Below are positions 8,986 through 19,814 of a stretch of DNA of 64,000 nt, piece after piece (positions within the stretch are counted from its first letter, which is position 1; each line of letters starts with the position of its first letter). Location: the NCBI GenBank assembly GCA_029168955.1, contig JAPDOI010000192.1, forward strand, positions 1,142,001-1,206,000, read 5' to 3'. The notes under the pieces were generated by a model. The model did not search any database. It saw nothing but the letters and a program-made list of their open reading frames with translations, and was not told where the DNA came from. The translations under genes were made by a program, and so were the position numbers. Origin of the DNA: Aplectana chamaeleonis (lineage: Eukaryota > Nematoda > Chromadorea > Rhabditida > Cosmocercidae).

Positions 8986-11900
8986 CAGTGCGGTCGGCTG
9001 CCAAGGGTAAAAAGGCGGCGGCGGGCGGCGGCCGCCGCCGTTTTTGTGCGGCGCCTAATTTAGGAACTGTTTAACGCGTTCAACGACTTCCTCGGTTGTT
9101 TCTGTTCGTGAGAAATTCTTGAGGCAGCCCTACGATTCCACAAAAGAATTTTGGAGAAATTTCAACTGGTTTGAAATTTTTCGAAAAATTGAACTGGGAG
9201 AGAGGCGAGTCTTCAGATGCTCATAAACAATTCCAAAACAACGTTATATCGTTAGTGAGAAATGTATGTGGTGCAAAATATTCAATATCTCAAAAATTAT
9301 ATGTGGGCATCAATAAAAAGTAACAGAATAGGGGAAACACGAAAACGAGAAAATTTGAAATTTTTTTGAAAATTTCGTATTTCGTGGTTTTTATTCTTTG
9401 GAATTCAGCACCTATTTCAAACCGTTATCTGGCAATACAAAGATTATAACCCTGATCTCGAACGGCTCGTATTTCTACCTTATAAATTAGTTTGAGCCGG
9501 ATTCATTGAAGAATGGGTGAGAAAAGTTTTTCCAAAAAGTGCTCCGCGCTCACTTTAGTGACGTTTTTTAATATTCAGCCGTATGTGGATTTATATGAAG
9601 AGAGGGGCTGTGGCACTCCAGCAAGCGTTTTTCTGCGTGTCAGTGAAGGTTTCTAAAATCCATGGAGAGCATTTCACAGAAAATTATTCAACTTCGATTT
9701 TGCAAAATATGACGATATCAAAAGTTCTATATTTACACCAACGTCAAACACTCTCCGTTCAAGCTTAATCAATGCTCTTGTCACAAACGAAAGAAAAGAA
9801 GGGTCGTTATTGAACCTCACATTGTGGACAAGAATCACTAGGTGGTGATAGAAAAAAATAGGAGCCAAACCCAGGCCATCATGCTCATAATTCACTGCCT
9901 CAGAGTATACTGGATCAGAATGGTTTCATATCGTGATATTGAAGAGGAAAGGTTTCATACAAAATACTAATGTATTGAGTCTCCTAATAGTCGTACCACA
10001 GAATCTCAAATGTGGATGCGAAAAATCCCGATTTTTTCTTCGATGGAATTCTGAGGTCTGGGTCCGGTCTGGGCTCACTATTGGCAGATGGGTGCCAGTA
10101 AAGTCCGATCGACGAAATTCGTCCTCGCCCACAAATATACCCAAACAACACTCAGATTTATAGAAAAAACGTATACACCAAATTCTGTGCGAATTGGGAT
10201 TCTTGGAGGGTATCTGTGCGTTGAAAATTACGAACGTTCAGACTGAAAGCGAAAATTGAAGAAATGTGAACTTGTCAATACTGAGAAGATTCCATTGCGG
10301 TAGTCTTTAGATACGAATATGCAGGTTATGGCTAACATAATGGCTCCTCTGAATATGCCCAGATTCGTTCCTCTGGTATCGTTATGCCCTCGCCCTGTTA
10401 ATCGCTGACTTCGCACCTCCAGTTGGACGCGTCAGGTCACCGCAACGGCTCACCAACAGCACAGAAGTCAACTTATGTATCTCTTCAGAATAGAAGTAAC
10501 TTCTGAAGTCTCGGTTAGAAATTTTCAGAATCTTCATGCCTTTCATGCGTATGTATAATTTTAAATCGGAATTTGTTGTTGGCATGGTACGCAAAGGCAT
10601 ACAGCCCTGTACTAAACTTGTGACCGATTCGAACAATTATTAGAATAATTCGAATATCCGAGTATTCGAGCATAGAGCTAGATGATAGCGACTCTCAATT
10701 TTCGATTTTCTGAAATATTTGATTCATTCCAGGACTCTAGTTTTTAATTTCGAACTTTCTGCTCATTCAGGTGATTAAATTATTCGTGTTTTTGAATTTA
10801 CGATTAATTCGGAAATTTGAATTATTGGCCTTTTCGAAGTTTCCATTCTATCGGTATTGAAATTTATTCACTTTTTCGATTGTTTGATTAAAAAAATTCA
10901 AAATTCGATGTTTTGAGTACTCAGCCAATGTCGGTTGGCGACATTTGAATATTTGTTATGCTGAAAAAATTACAAAATATTCATTATTACTCGGAAAACA
11001 CGAAAGTTAGAATCACTATCCAAATAATCGAAAAAATATTCCGAATTCTCATTCAAATCAAATAGAAATAAAATTAGACTTGTTCCCATTTTCCTTGATT
11101 ATTCGAAAAGATTCGAGGTTTTCTCGAAATCGCTCATTCATTCGAAAATAGAAAAAACGCGTTATTATAAAAATTCACTGAGTTTTAAATGTGTCTTATT
11201 CGAATGCGTTCATTTATTCGGTAACTTGGGAAAGGTATAATTGAAAAATTAATTCACTCGAGACTTTTCAAAAGGGTTAATCGAATTTCCCATGTATTTG
11301 AAATCTAGCGTGCAATGCCAATGTCTAGTACTTACCCTGATCCGATACTGAGCCATTTTCATTCAGAATTACCATAGTTTTGACGTATTAAACTCCTAAA
11401 CATGCCTCAATTTTCATTTTTTTGAGACTTTTGATGTATATGGTTTCGTGTTTTCATTTTTGTAATAGTTGTTGCACCCAAAAATAACTGTAGAAGAACT
11501 ATATAACGGTTGACTTCTGTGCTGTTGGTGAGCCGTTGCGGTGACCTGACGCGTCCAACTGGAGGTGCGAAGTCAGCGATTAGCAGGGCGAGGGCATAAC
11601 GATACCAGAGGAACGAATCTGGGCATATTCAGAGGAGCCATGATGTTAGCCATAACCTGCATATTCGTATCTAAAGACTACCGCAAAGGAATCTTCTCAG
11701 TATTGACAAGTTCACATTTCTTCAATTTTCGCTTTCAGTCTGAACGTTCGTAGTTTTTGGCACCCATCTGTCAATAGTGAGCCCAGACCGGACCCACAGC
11801 TCAGAATTCCATCGAAGAAAAAGTCGGGATTTTTCGCATCCACATTCGAAATTCTGTGGTACGACTATTAGGAGACTCAATACATTAGTATTCTGTATGA

Positions 11901-13334
11901 AACCTTTCCTCTTCAATATCACGATATGAAACCATTCTGATCCAGTGTACTCTGAGGCAGTGAATTATGAGCATGATGGCCTGGGTTTGGTTCCTATTTT
12001 TTTCTATCACCACCTAGTGATTCTTGTCCACAATGTGAGGTTCACTAGCGACCCTTCTTTTCTTTCCTTTGTGACAAGAGCATTGATTAAGCTTGAACGG
12101 AGAGTGTTTGACGTTGGTGTAAATATAGAACTTTTGATATCGTCATATTTTGCAAAATCGAAGTAGAATAATTTTCTGTAAAATTATTTCCATGGATTTT
12201 AGAAACCTTCACTGACACGCAGAAAAACACTTGCTGAAGTGCCACAGCCCCTCTCTTCATATAAATCCACATACGGCTGAATGTTAAAAAACGTCACTAA
12301 AGTGAGCGCGGAGCACTTTTTGGAAAAACTTTTCTCACCATTCTTCAATGAATCCGGCTCAAACTGATTTATAAGGTAGAAATACGAGCTTTCGTTCGAC
12401 ATCAGGGTTATAATCTTTGTATTGCCAGATAACGGTTTGAAATAGGTGCTGAATTCCAAAGAATAAAAACCACGAAATACGAAATTTTTAAAAAAATTCA
12501 AATTTTCTCGTTTTCGTGTTTCTCCTATTCTGTTACTTTTTATTGATGCCCACATATACTTTTTTACAGTTAACTTCTTCGGCAAGTCCTTTTTATAGGA
12601 GTTATACAGTCCAGGGCCTCATAAAAACTGGTTGCGTCCCGCAGAACAATGTTGAGTCAATGATAATTTGGAAATCGGAAAGCAAAAATGACCAAATAAC
12701 TCACCAGTGGTGTCACATACTTAGCTCTACGAAAAACCATTCATCACAATAAAGAAATAAATTTGATGGGCTTTTTTAAAAGACACTGGATTTCTGAAAA
12801 ATCACCAATTTTCGGATTTTTTTTAAATGCGCGATCAACCAGAAAGTTCTTCGGTAATTTCGTGTTTGGGCATATAAATTATTTGAATCACCATTATAAC
12901 ATTTCAATCAGCATAGGCCTGTCTGAGCCCAAAATTAATTTTAATCGGGCCGCATAGCGCTGTATTGTAACCTTCATCCAGAGTATTTTTATTTTCAGCT
13001 CGGAGTTTTTTTGAGAAAACATCTTATTTTTGAGATACTGAATACTTTGCATCACATACATTTCTCACTAACGATATAACGTTGTTTTGGAATTGTTTAG
13101 CATCTGAAGACTCGCCACTCTCCCAGTTCAAATTTTCGAACAATTTCAAACCACTTGAAATTTCTCCAAAATTTTTTGGTGGAATCTTAGCGCTGCCTCA
13201 AGAATTTCTCACGAACAGAAACAACCGAGGAAGTCGTTGAATGCGTTAAACAGTTCCTAAATTGGGCGCCGCACAAAAACGGCGGCGGCCGCCGCCCGCC
13301 GCCGCCTTTTTACCCTTGGCAGCCGACCGCACTG
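8986..13334. mobile_element. 4,349-bp palindromic DNA element with TA duplication
   Basis: Terminal repeats begin CAGTGCGGTCGGCTGCCAAG and end with the exact complement, with TA at 8,984-8,985 and 13,335-13,336. The arms are very long: 8,986-10,472 and 11,509-13,334, with a 1,036-bp AT-rich spacer rich in ATTCGA/TTCGAA motifs. A purely GC run of CGG/GCC triplets lies about 30 bp inside each end. The arms differ by substitutions, by about 130 bp present only on the left (about 10,097-10,228) and about 470 bp only on the right (about 12,558-13,028). TA duplication fits Tc1/mariner-type integration. No transposase with a DDE motif is recognised, so it is a giant foldback or a decayed element. 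It sits in the endonuclease domain of the CR1-like LINE. Confidence 0.85.
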
Positions 13335-13738
13335 TACGTTAATGTTGGCAATCATTGGATCGTTAGTAAGGACTGAGTCTAGAAGGGAACTTTCTCTAGT
13401 AGCTTTGGGAACCATCTGTTTGAGACCGCAAGAAGTAGAAACCGATTTAAATTCACGTTCTATGGCTGATTTTTGCTGTTCACAGACCCAGTCAATGTCA
13501 AGATTGAAATCTCCTAATTATGCTGTAGAAATGGGAGCAGAACAAATGTCATAAATGACGTCAACAAAGCTGTCATCTTCTCCTAGCAGACTGCCGGGTG
13601 GACGATATATGAGGGCAGCTCTGATTTGATTGGATGAATATGGGGTACCTATATTATCCATGCACAGGTTTGTTTTAGGACAACTAGCTAGTAATAAGTA
13701 TACAAAGCAACGATCCAAAAAAAACTGCCACACTAAAT
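13335..13738 (-). pseudogene. CR1-like LINE, endonuclease part (5' portion)
   Basis: The minus strand encodes an APE-type endonuclease segment: IRAALIYRPPGS (about 13,630), DDSFVDVIYDIC, then after one in-frame stop LGDFNLDIDWVC (about 13,520), SCGLKQMVPKATRESSLLD and SVLTNDPMIANIN, ending at the TA of the inserted palindrome. Reading directly across the insertion into 8,984 gives NINVAPPCGSSDHNVV in one frame, so this is the same element as 7,312-8,985. The 5' end is lost near 13,738, as is usual for 5'-truncated LINE copies. Confidence 0.85.
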
Positions 13739-13879
13739 AACTAGCGCCTTGGTCGTCTCACTTGACCACACCCTTTTTTTCCGCACCGCAACGACTTCCG
13801 ATTTCGGAACGAGGAGGAAAACCCTGAGTTGATGTACCAAGTCGAAGGCGGCACGGGAAAATGGGCGCGGCCAAGTGCG

Positions 13880-14170
13880 ATTTTATCTGAAAAATTTCCC
13901 ATTTCATCCGAATTCATCCGATTTTACCCGTCTTTTATCCGATTTTATACGAATTTATCCATTTTATCCGATTTCTCCGACTTTATCCGAATTTTATCCG
14001 AATTTATCCCATTTTATCCCACTTTATTCGAACTATTGACCCTTCGGATAATGGTTCGATTCAGATATTGTCGATTTTAATATTTCCGGATATTGGTTCG
14101 ATTCAGATAATTCTTTTTTTTTCATATTCTCGCATATCGGATTATCCGAATCTCCGATATCCGAAAAGAA
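13880..14170 (+). repeat. ATTTTATCCGA-type simple repeat
   Basis: About 150 bp (13,885-14,035) is a loose tandem array of a 10-13 bp unit close to ATTTTATCCGA or AATTTATCCG. It decays into TTCGGATAATGGTTCGATTC-like pieces repeated at 14,040 and 14,090. The unit is AT-rich and non-coding. Confidence 0.65.
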
Positions 14171-14825
14171 GTGATTTATATACTAATATAATAGTGCATA
14201 GTGGTTTTGGGAGCGCCGCAGGTACTACCACGAATGGACACGCTTGGTTTGTTTACAGGAATGTCTGTTCACCGTTCACCGACTAACTACAGAAGCCATC
14301 ATCAGAAGCCCTGTGCAATTTTCACGACATCCCGATGAAGTGATCAGAATCTCCACTCACCTACAAATCGATTACTTACCAGCCTACGTACCCCCTACCA
14401 GCCTGCCAATTTGATCGCCTGCGACCACTGGCAGTGGCTATTAGCAATGCGGAATGAAAAGCGAGACGGCCTACGGCGCATACCATAAAATTTTATTAGG
14501 CTTTCGGGATCACAGCTTTGTTATTTGTGAACCGATTCGGCTGAAATTTTGACAGCAGGTGAATTCCTTCACATATATGCTGGAGAAATCTTCCGAGAGT
14601 TCATTGCAAAGATTCTATAAACAATTTTATAAAATTTTAAGTGATCACAAGGCCCGGGCAAAACCAAATCTCTCCAGCGGCGAAGCGGCTGGAGCGATAC
14701 ACACGTCATGAGTGTAGTTGTTATGTATTCTCCAGAAAGGCTATATCCCTCTTTTTGTGTGGCGAAAATGCGGCACTCCCACATTCCAGAATCGTGCGCT
14801 CCCCCTGGATAGAACTTCCTGGTCA
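14170..14825. other. No supported gene
   Basis: The open frames at 14,569-14,940 (minus) and 14,641-14,880 (plus) overlap on opposite strands and show no motif. CTCCAGCGGCGAAGCGGCTGGAG (14,672-14,694) is a strong hairpin. No repeat copies were found elsewhere in the window. Confidence 0.3.
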
Positions 14826-15302
14826 TAGCTCTGAGAGTTTCAACCGGGAAATAGCCGCGAAATGCCTGCTTGCCGCGTGATAGCCGCAAAATAGCCGCCA
14901 AATAATGTTTACTGCGAAATAGCCGAGAAATAGTGCTCACCGCGAATTAGCCGCTAAATAATGCTCGCCGCGAATTAGCTGCCAAATAATGCTCACCGCG
15001 AAATAGCCGCGAAATAGCCGGGAGATAATACTCCCCAGAAGAGTATACAACGCAGTTCCAGAGGAATGAATCAGATGTCAACACCTTCGTCAGTTAAATT
15101 ACTCAAGTTTGAGGCACTTGGACTTCACTTAGCCTCTGGAATCCCCGTCCAACCGCTGGCGTCCCCGGATGGCGGCTCGGCGAGCCAGCCACGGCTGCGT
15201 TTTTGGTTACTTTTGGTTACTTCTCCTTATTTCTCGGTCATTTCTCAGCTACTTCTTGGCTACTTCGCGGCAATTTCTCGGCCAAAACTCTCAGAGAGGT
15301 TG
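14826..15302. repeat. Foldback containing a minisatellite of AATAGCCGCGA units
   Basis: Between 14,840 and 15,030 a unit of about 32 bp recurs (CCGCGAAATAGCCG, then AATAATGCTCAC). GCTCTGAGAGTTTCAACCGG at 14,828 is mirrored by CGGCCAAAACTCTCAGAG ending near 15,298. The right part (15,205-15,290) reads the same motif on the other strand (GGCTACTTCGCGGCAATTTC). It is therefore an inverted-repeat element whose arms are themselves tandem repeats. Confidence 0.55.
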
Positions 15303-15801
15303 TTACTTCTTAAAAAATTTGATAAGTGTGAGAAGCTTCTGTAACAAACCATCGAAATGAGCGGTAAAATCAAGTTCATCATCATAGAGAGAACATAAGT
15401 TCTCAACAAAGGAGACTCATTTCAATGCATAATCACCTAATTTCTAATGGCTTAGCAAAGTAGACTTTCCAACTCTCATGAGAACCGATTTTTTTGTGCT
15501 AACGACAGTTTCCATAATTACGACCAGTTTGCATTCAGAACAGATTGAACTCTTTGATAGTCTTCAGGAGTTTCAGGTTAGCGGAAGATCTCATGAAAGC
15601 CTTTGAGTTATTTACAGGTGTTCACCGTTGCTGGAAGAGACGCTCGTATATCAAAGGAAACACTGAAAAGCGCTTTCGAGAGGAATGTCGGTGAGCAGTT
15701 TTTTTTTCGTGACGGCCGAGGATGTAACTCCGTTTTATTCGGGCACAAAGCCATATGATTCGCAAAAGGCTTCTTGAACACTAAATTGATCACCTATAAA
15801 T
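15303..15801. other. No supported gene
   Basis: Short frames are present with no motif. I see no repeat or RNA gene here. Confidence 0.3.
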
Positions 15802-15804
15802 CAG

Positions 15805-17929
15805 GGGTGGTAGTAATTGAGGGTGTTAAACGCGAATTAACAGGCGTTAAGTTCGCGTTAAACGCGAGTTTAACCACAAAAGAGTCTGAGCAGGACTCCT
15901 AATAGTTGGGAGAGAATTCGATCTAGTTTCACCCTAACATCCCTCAGTGGTAGGCATTTGATACACTTTCAATGAAAACGCCTCGAAAAAGCGAGAATTG
16001 TAACTTTTGTTACGAAAAATAGCGATTTCAAAACGTTTTCAGGTCTGTTTTTTTTCTCTAAGATTCCGACATGTAGCATCCTCGCGGTAGGTTCGCGTTT
16101 AACATACTCTCGCAGACAGCACGGAAATAGTGCTGAAATGCGAGAGGAACTGGCGGTTAACGAAAAACTCCTCCCGATGAGTTTTTGGAAGCGGTTAGCA
16201 AGATACATTAGGAACAAATTCGACCATCTATACTGAGGGCAAGTGCGAGTTTAATTAATGCAGAGGGTTAAGGAGGTTTGATAGCACTGTTAGCCATTTT
16301 GATTCAGGACGTCAGCCTATCTTTGAAACTGAAAGGTGTTTCAAGGGATAGTCTTTTAACGGCTTCCGCCAGGGAAACGGGCAATGAGGGATCAAAAACA
16401 AAGCAGGGATCATTGCTGAAACACTTTGGCCGTCTTCTTTGGTGGCACTAATCAATCCCTCCCAATCAGCTGTTAATTTTTTGGCGAGCGCCGACACTTC
16501 TCCCGCTTTTGTTTATTTCCTTACGAAATTCATTCGCTTCGCTATTATCAGGTTAGTTTCATTTTCATAATTCATTGCATAGCACAATCTATGAGGAGTA
16601 TGTAGTAAATTATTTGCTTGCTCGCGTTTCGAAGGGGTTTCCACAACTTTTTTAACGACTGATTTTCAAGTGATTTGATGCTTTAGTAATGTTTAATCAG
16701 TATTAGTCAGGGCGTATCGGGCGAGTTTTGTGGGAAAGACATGCGAACTTGTTTCTAAAACCAACTGTATTTGTTCTCCTTTCTCTGCAAAATTCGAATA
16801 CTCCTCTTTCATTGCCAGATAAGTGCCATCGTTGGCCTCTTTTTTTTGAGGGTCCGCGACGCACTTGCTTTGGTGCATTGGTAGAGCCACTCGAAGTGTT
16901 TCAAATTCTTACCTTGAAATATGTGCACAAAATCTTTTCCTTGCATGATGCGCATATGAGTGTGTAACAGTGTTTCTATATATTTTCAGCACTAACTGTG
17001 GGCGGGGGATTAGTTTCATTTTGAGAAGACGGCAAACACTTCACAAATTCAACTGCATCAATGACCGAAACCACATCATTACCCCAATCTCGGACGCCAG
17101 ACTTCAGTTGCACGCTTCCAAAAAAAACACTTGAATTCTTTTTCAAGAACGAAAATAGACTATCTAGTTTATCATCATTCTTATAAGTTTTTAACTACCC
17201 ATTTCAGTTGAATGCAGGACATTCCTTGAATTTATGCATTACTCGACGAGTTCTGGAATGTCTTTTTCGCACCTAACTTTACCTTCCCAAGAACACCTTG
17301 TAAATAATTCATCCAGAATTTTTCAAATTTTTGTTCGCTCGAAATTTCCTTTGGAGAAATTTCTTTTGTTTGAAAATTTAGAAAAAAAAACATTAACAAA
17401 GTTACCACAAATGCAAACTTTTGTTAGATCACACGCATTTGATTGATTGAGGCTAATGATTAACCTAACGTGTCTTTTCGAGAGTGGTCCTGAAAACTCA
17501 CGGAGCTCACAAAAAATTACGAGAATTAGGATTTCCAAGGAAAATTTTAAAAATTGTGTTCTGATCGGTGTTTCGAACAAGCGAAATATTAGGAAGTTCC
17601 CTTTGAATGCTCTTCCTAATGAAAAAAAAATTAATAGCATTACTTGTATGATCTTTCCGATCCCTCGTCTTTCCACCGTAAACGTCGTTCGTGTCCAACT
17701 GTAGAAAATACTTAAGCGGACGAAGGTCACGCATAATGTATGTGTAAGCAGAGGGCAGCTTTCGTCAAACCGGCAACAAACCGTGGCACCTATGTCGAAG
17801 TTCGTAGCCGGCCAGGAGGTGGCTGTTTGTTCGCGTTAATTTGGCGGCTCCACGACATCTATGTCGCGGCATGTTGGCGGCTTAGAGGTGGCGATATGTT
17901 CGCGTTTAACACCCCATTTACTACCACCC
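15805..17929 (-). mobile_element. Copy A of a 2.1-kb TIR element with 3-bp duplication
   Basis: The termini are GGGTGGTAGTAA (15,805) and TTACTACCACCC (17,929), flanked by CAG on both sides (15,802-15,804 and 17,930-17,932). A second copy at 23,114-25,126 has the same termini, ACG duplications and the same content in reverse order. Three-bp duplications fit PIF/Harbinger-type or CACTA-type integration; the ends are not CACTA. Several copies of TTCGCGTT(T)AAC or its complement cluster near the ends (15,832-15,875, about 16,090, 17,838 and 17,900), a likely transposase-binding layout. The strand given follows the putative internal coding remnant. Confidence 0.8.
16312..17734 (-). pseudogene. 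Broken coding region of the 3-bp-duplication element, copy A
   Basis: The minus strand holds protein-like segments in the same order and frames as copy B. They are a start-like MRDLRPLKYFLQLDTNDVYG (17,734 onward, 75 codons), RRVMHKFKECPAFN (about 17,260), an open block from KNDDKLDSLFSFLKK to NPPPTVSAENI (about 17,190-16,985), AMKEEYSNFAEKGEQIQ (about 16,810), and a block ending ADWEGLISATKEDGQSVSA to HLSVSKIG at 16,312. Stops or introns separate them; TTTCAAGGTAAGAA near 16,910 could be a splice donor. I recognise no transposase domain. Conservation of the same reading in two copies suggests a decayed spliced gene of the element or a captured host gene. Confidence 0.4.
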
Positions 17930-17932
17930 CAG

Positions 17933-18690
17933 TGTCATATTATACCTAGGAATTGTTTTGTCATTACCTGAATCGACAATCATCCATGGACTATGTTGCT
18001 GTTTTAACCGCAAATGACTCTGTTTACAAGCAGCCATTTAGGAGATTCACTCAGAAAGTTCTCAGTTTTGAGGTCACTTCAAGGGCGGCAACTATGCTAT
18101 GGGTCTTGAAGGAATGGTGGAGATGGTGGTGGCTGCCTACTCGAATGCGCACATTGTTCAAATCCCAAGTCCGGGTGTATTTTCCTCAGTGTGAGTGTTA
18201 ACGTGAAATCATTGAAAAAAAAACTGAAAGATGAAATTTGTGGTAAAAACCCAAAAAAAGTAGGAACCCATGATCAATGAAAAGTAGAGCAGGCGAGAAC
18301 TGACCTCGGAAAAGCGGAGAACAGTCTTTCTCAGAGAGACTTGAGCATTTGAACTGTTCGATTATATTTCAACTATAGTTATTCGATGTGAAACTTTCAT
18401 CAACATCGTGGCCTTTTTCTCCACGTGAAGCCTAGAATCAGGGTTCACCTTGATCCAGTTTTTGATATTGAAGTTGTCCTACATATCATAGTGTCCCTAG
18501 GGATGCATCTCTGGATCACCCAGCCGTTTGTGATGAAACATGTTGTAACTAGATGTATTTCTGGGACTATTCCCTAATTCAAGTTTGTATCTGCTATTAA
18601 GATCTCGCGGCGGGTTCTCCCAATCGGGAGAGCAGGTAGGGGCAATTTTTAAAATGCTCAGAATTGTTTTCTCATTTGGCCGAAAATTTC
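17933..18690. other. No firmly supported gene
   Basis: A plus-strand stretch (18,072-18,190) reads GHFKGGNYAMGLEGMVEM and ends at a donor-like GTGAGT, but lacks a clear acceptor and partner exons. The remainder has no motif or repeat that I can place. Confidence 0.25.
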
Positions 18691-18880
18691 CAGGAGGAAT
18701 TTGGTGCCCTGAATACGAATCTGGGGTAAGTTTCGCTATTTTGTGGTGACTAGTGCAGGTTACGGTTGATATTATGCTATTTGACTGGGTTAAGCCCCTT
18801 ACAAGGTAGCGATCAGACCTGGCTGCCGGAATTACGCATATGGCCATGTTTTTCTGATCGATCACCTTCCGGGTACTTGT
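18690..18880 (-). repeat. Dispersed ACACGAATCTG repeat, copy 2 (partial)
   Basis: It contains GTGCCCTGAATACGAATCTG (18,709) and GCAGGTTACGGTTGATATTATG. CGATCAGACCTGGCTGCC (18,817) is the complement of GGCAGCCAGGTCTGATC at 20,669, so this copy and copy 3 lie in inverted orientation on either side of the TTAA pair. Confidence 0.5.
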
Positions 18881-19324
18881 AAAAACCTTATTTTAGCTGC
18901 TCGAGTAATGATAATAATAAAACAATTTTTTTTTCAAAGGCAGTGTTCGCTATAATCTTCAATTCTGAGATTATTCACTATATCGATTAAGGTGCCCCCG
19001 GATAGAACTAAAATTACGTAGAAATTGAGAAAAACGCACCAGAAGTACACGAAATTCTTAATTATCACCCCGCCTTTTAATTAAATATCACAGGTAGTGT
19101 TTGTTGTGACAATGAAATCTTTTGTGAACCCATCCTTTGCAATTTTCTACTCTCTGTTGCTCCGTTGTTTTCTTAGGGCCCTAACTAATCCTGCTTTGCA
19201 TAAAATATTCTACTATTTCCGACTGACCCAATTTTCCACCGGTGACAACCACCATGAACATGTTCATCCAACCGAACATCTAGTCCATCTTACAGAATAA
19301 TGTCACTAAAATACGACGTTTTAA

Positions 19325-19810
19325 AGGCAGTGTTCACGATGAAAATTGTTTTTCTGTTTTCCCGCCTATCATGAAAACGGCTGCATGCTGATTCCAATGA
19401 TGTCTCTGAAATCGTACAAGACCTTCTGGGAACGGAGTTATGGTCCCTCAAAAATTGACCTAAGGAAACATGGTGGACGAGTTGTCCGAGGCTTGTAACT
19501 TCCGTCTTTTGCAGCCGATGTATGCGAGCTGACCTGAGTAAAGAGAGAAGCTGAGAATGAAGGAAAGAACGGGTCGAATGATTGGAAATCATCGCTCATC
19601 TCACGATCTTGAGCATTCATTTGTTTACGTCGGTGGGCGTGTGATGCGCTTTTGAGGTTTGACTTGCGCTCGAAATGGCAACTTCAGGCTCTTTTGGAGC
19701 TTTTCCTGGCTCGTTTTCATGCGTTCTTTCGACTTCAACGTTACAGTGTACCCTCACACTACCCATTCTTAGTAGAAACTTAAACATATTTTTTATCGTG
19801 AACACTGCCT
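19325..19810. mobile_element. TTAA-type MITE, first unit of an inverted pair
   Basis: The termini are AGGCAGTGTTCACGAT and ATCGTGAACACTGCCT, perfect over 16 bp. TTAA lies on the left (19,321-19,324); on the right the four bases are TCAG (19,811-19,814), shared with unit 2. It is 486 bp. Most of it (19,325-19,645) is the reverse complement of 19,978-20,297. There is no coding capacity; integration is presumed piggyBac-like. Confidence 0.65.
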
Positions 19811-19814
19811 TCAG

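Noticed and set aside
9583..12272. Mirrored 60-130 codon frames in the palindrome as transposase exons
   Set aside because: The same peptides appear once per arm because of symmetry; none shows a DDE motif, helix-turn-helix or other recognisable domain.
8986..13334. The large inverted repeat as an assembly artefact
   Set aside because: The arms carry different indels (130 bp left, 470 bp right) and many substitutions, and the element is bounded by TA duplications inside a LINE with exact frame restoration.
14050..14110. GGTTCGATTC B-box-like matches as tRNA or SINE
   Set aside because: Two copies occur within an AT-rich simple repeat and no A box lies at a suitable distance.
17953..18201. 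Host exon with GTGAGT donor at 18,191
   Set aside because: The appealing frame has a TGA just upstream, the only acceptors are weak, and no partner exon is visible.
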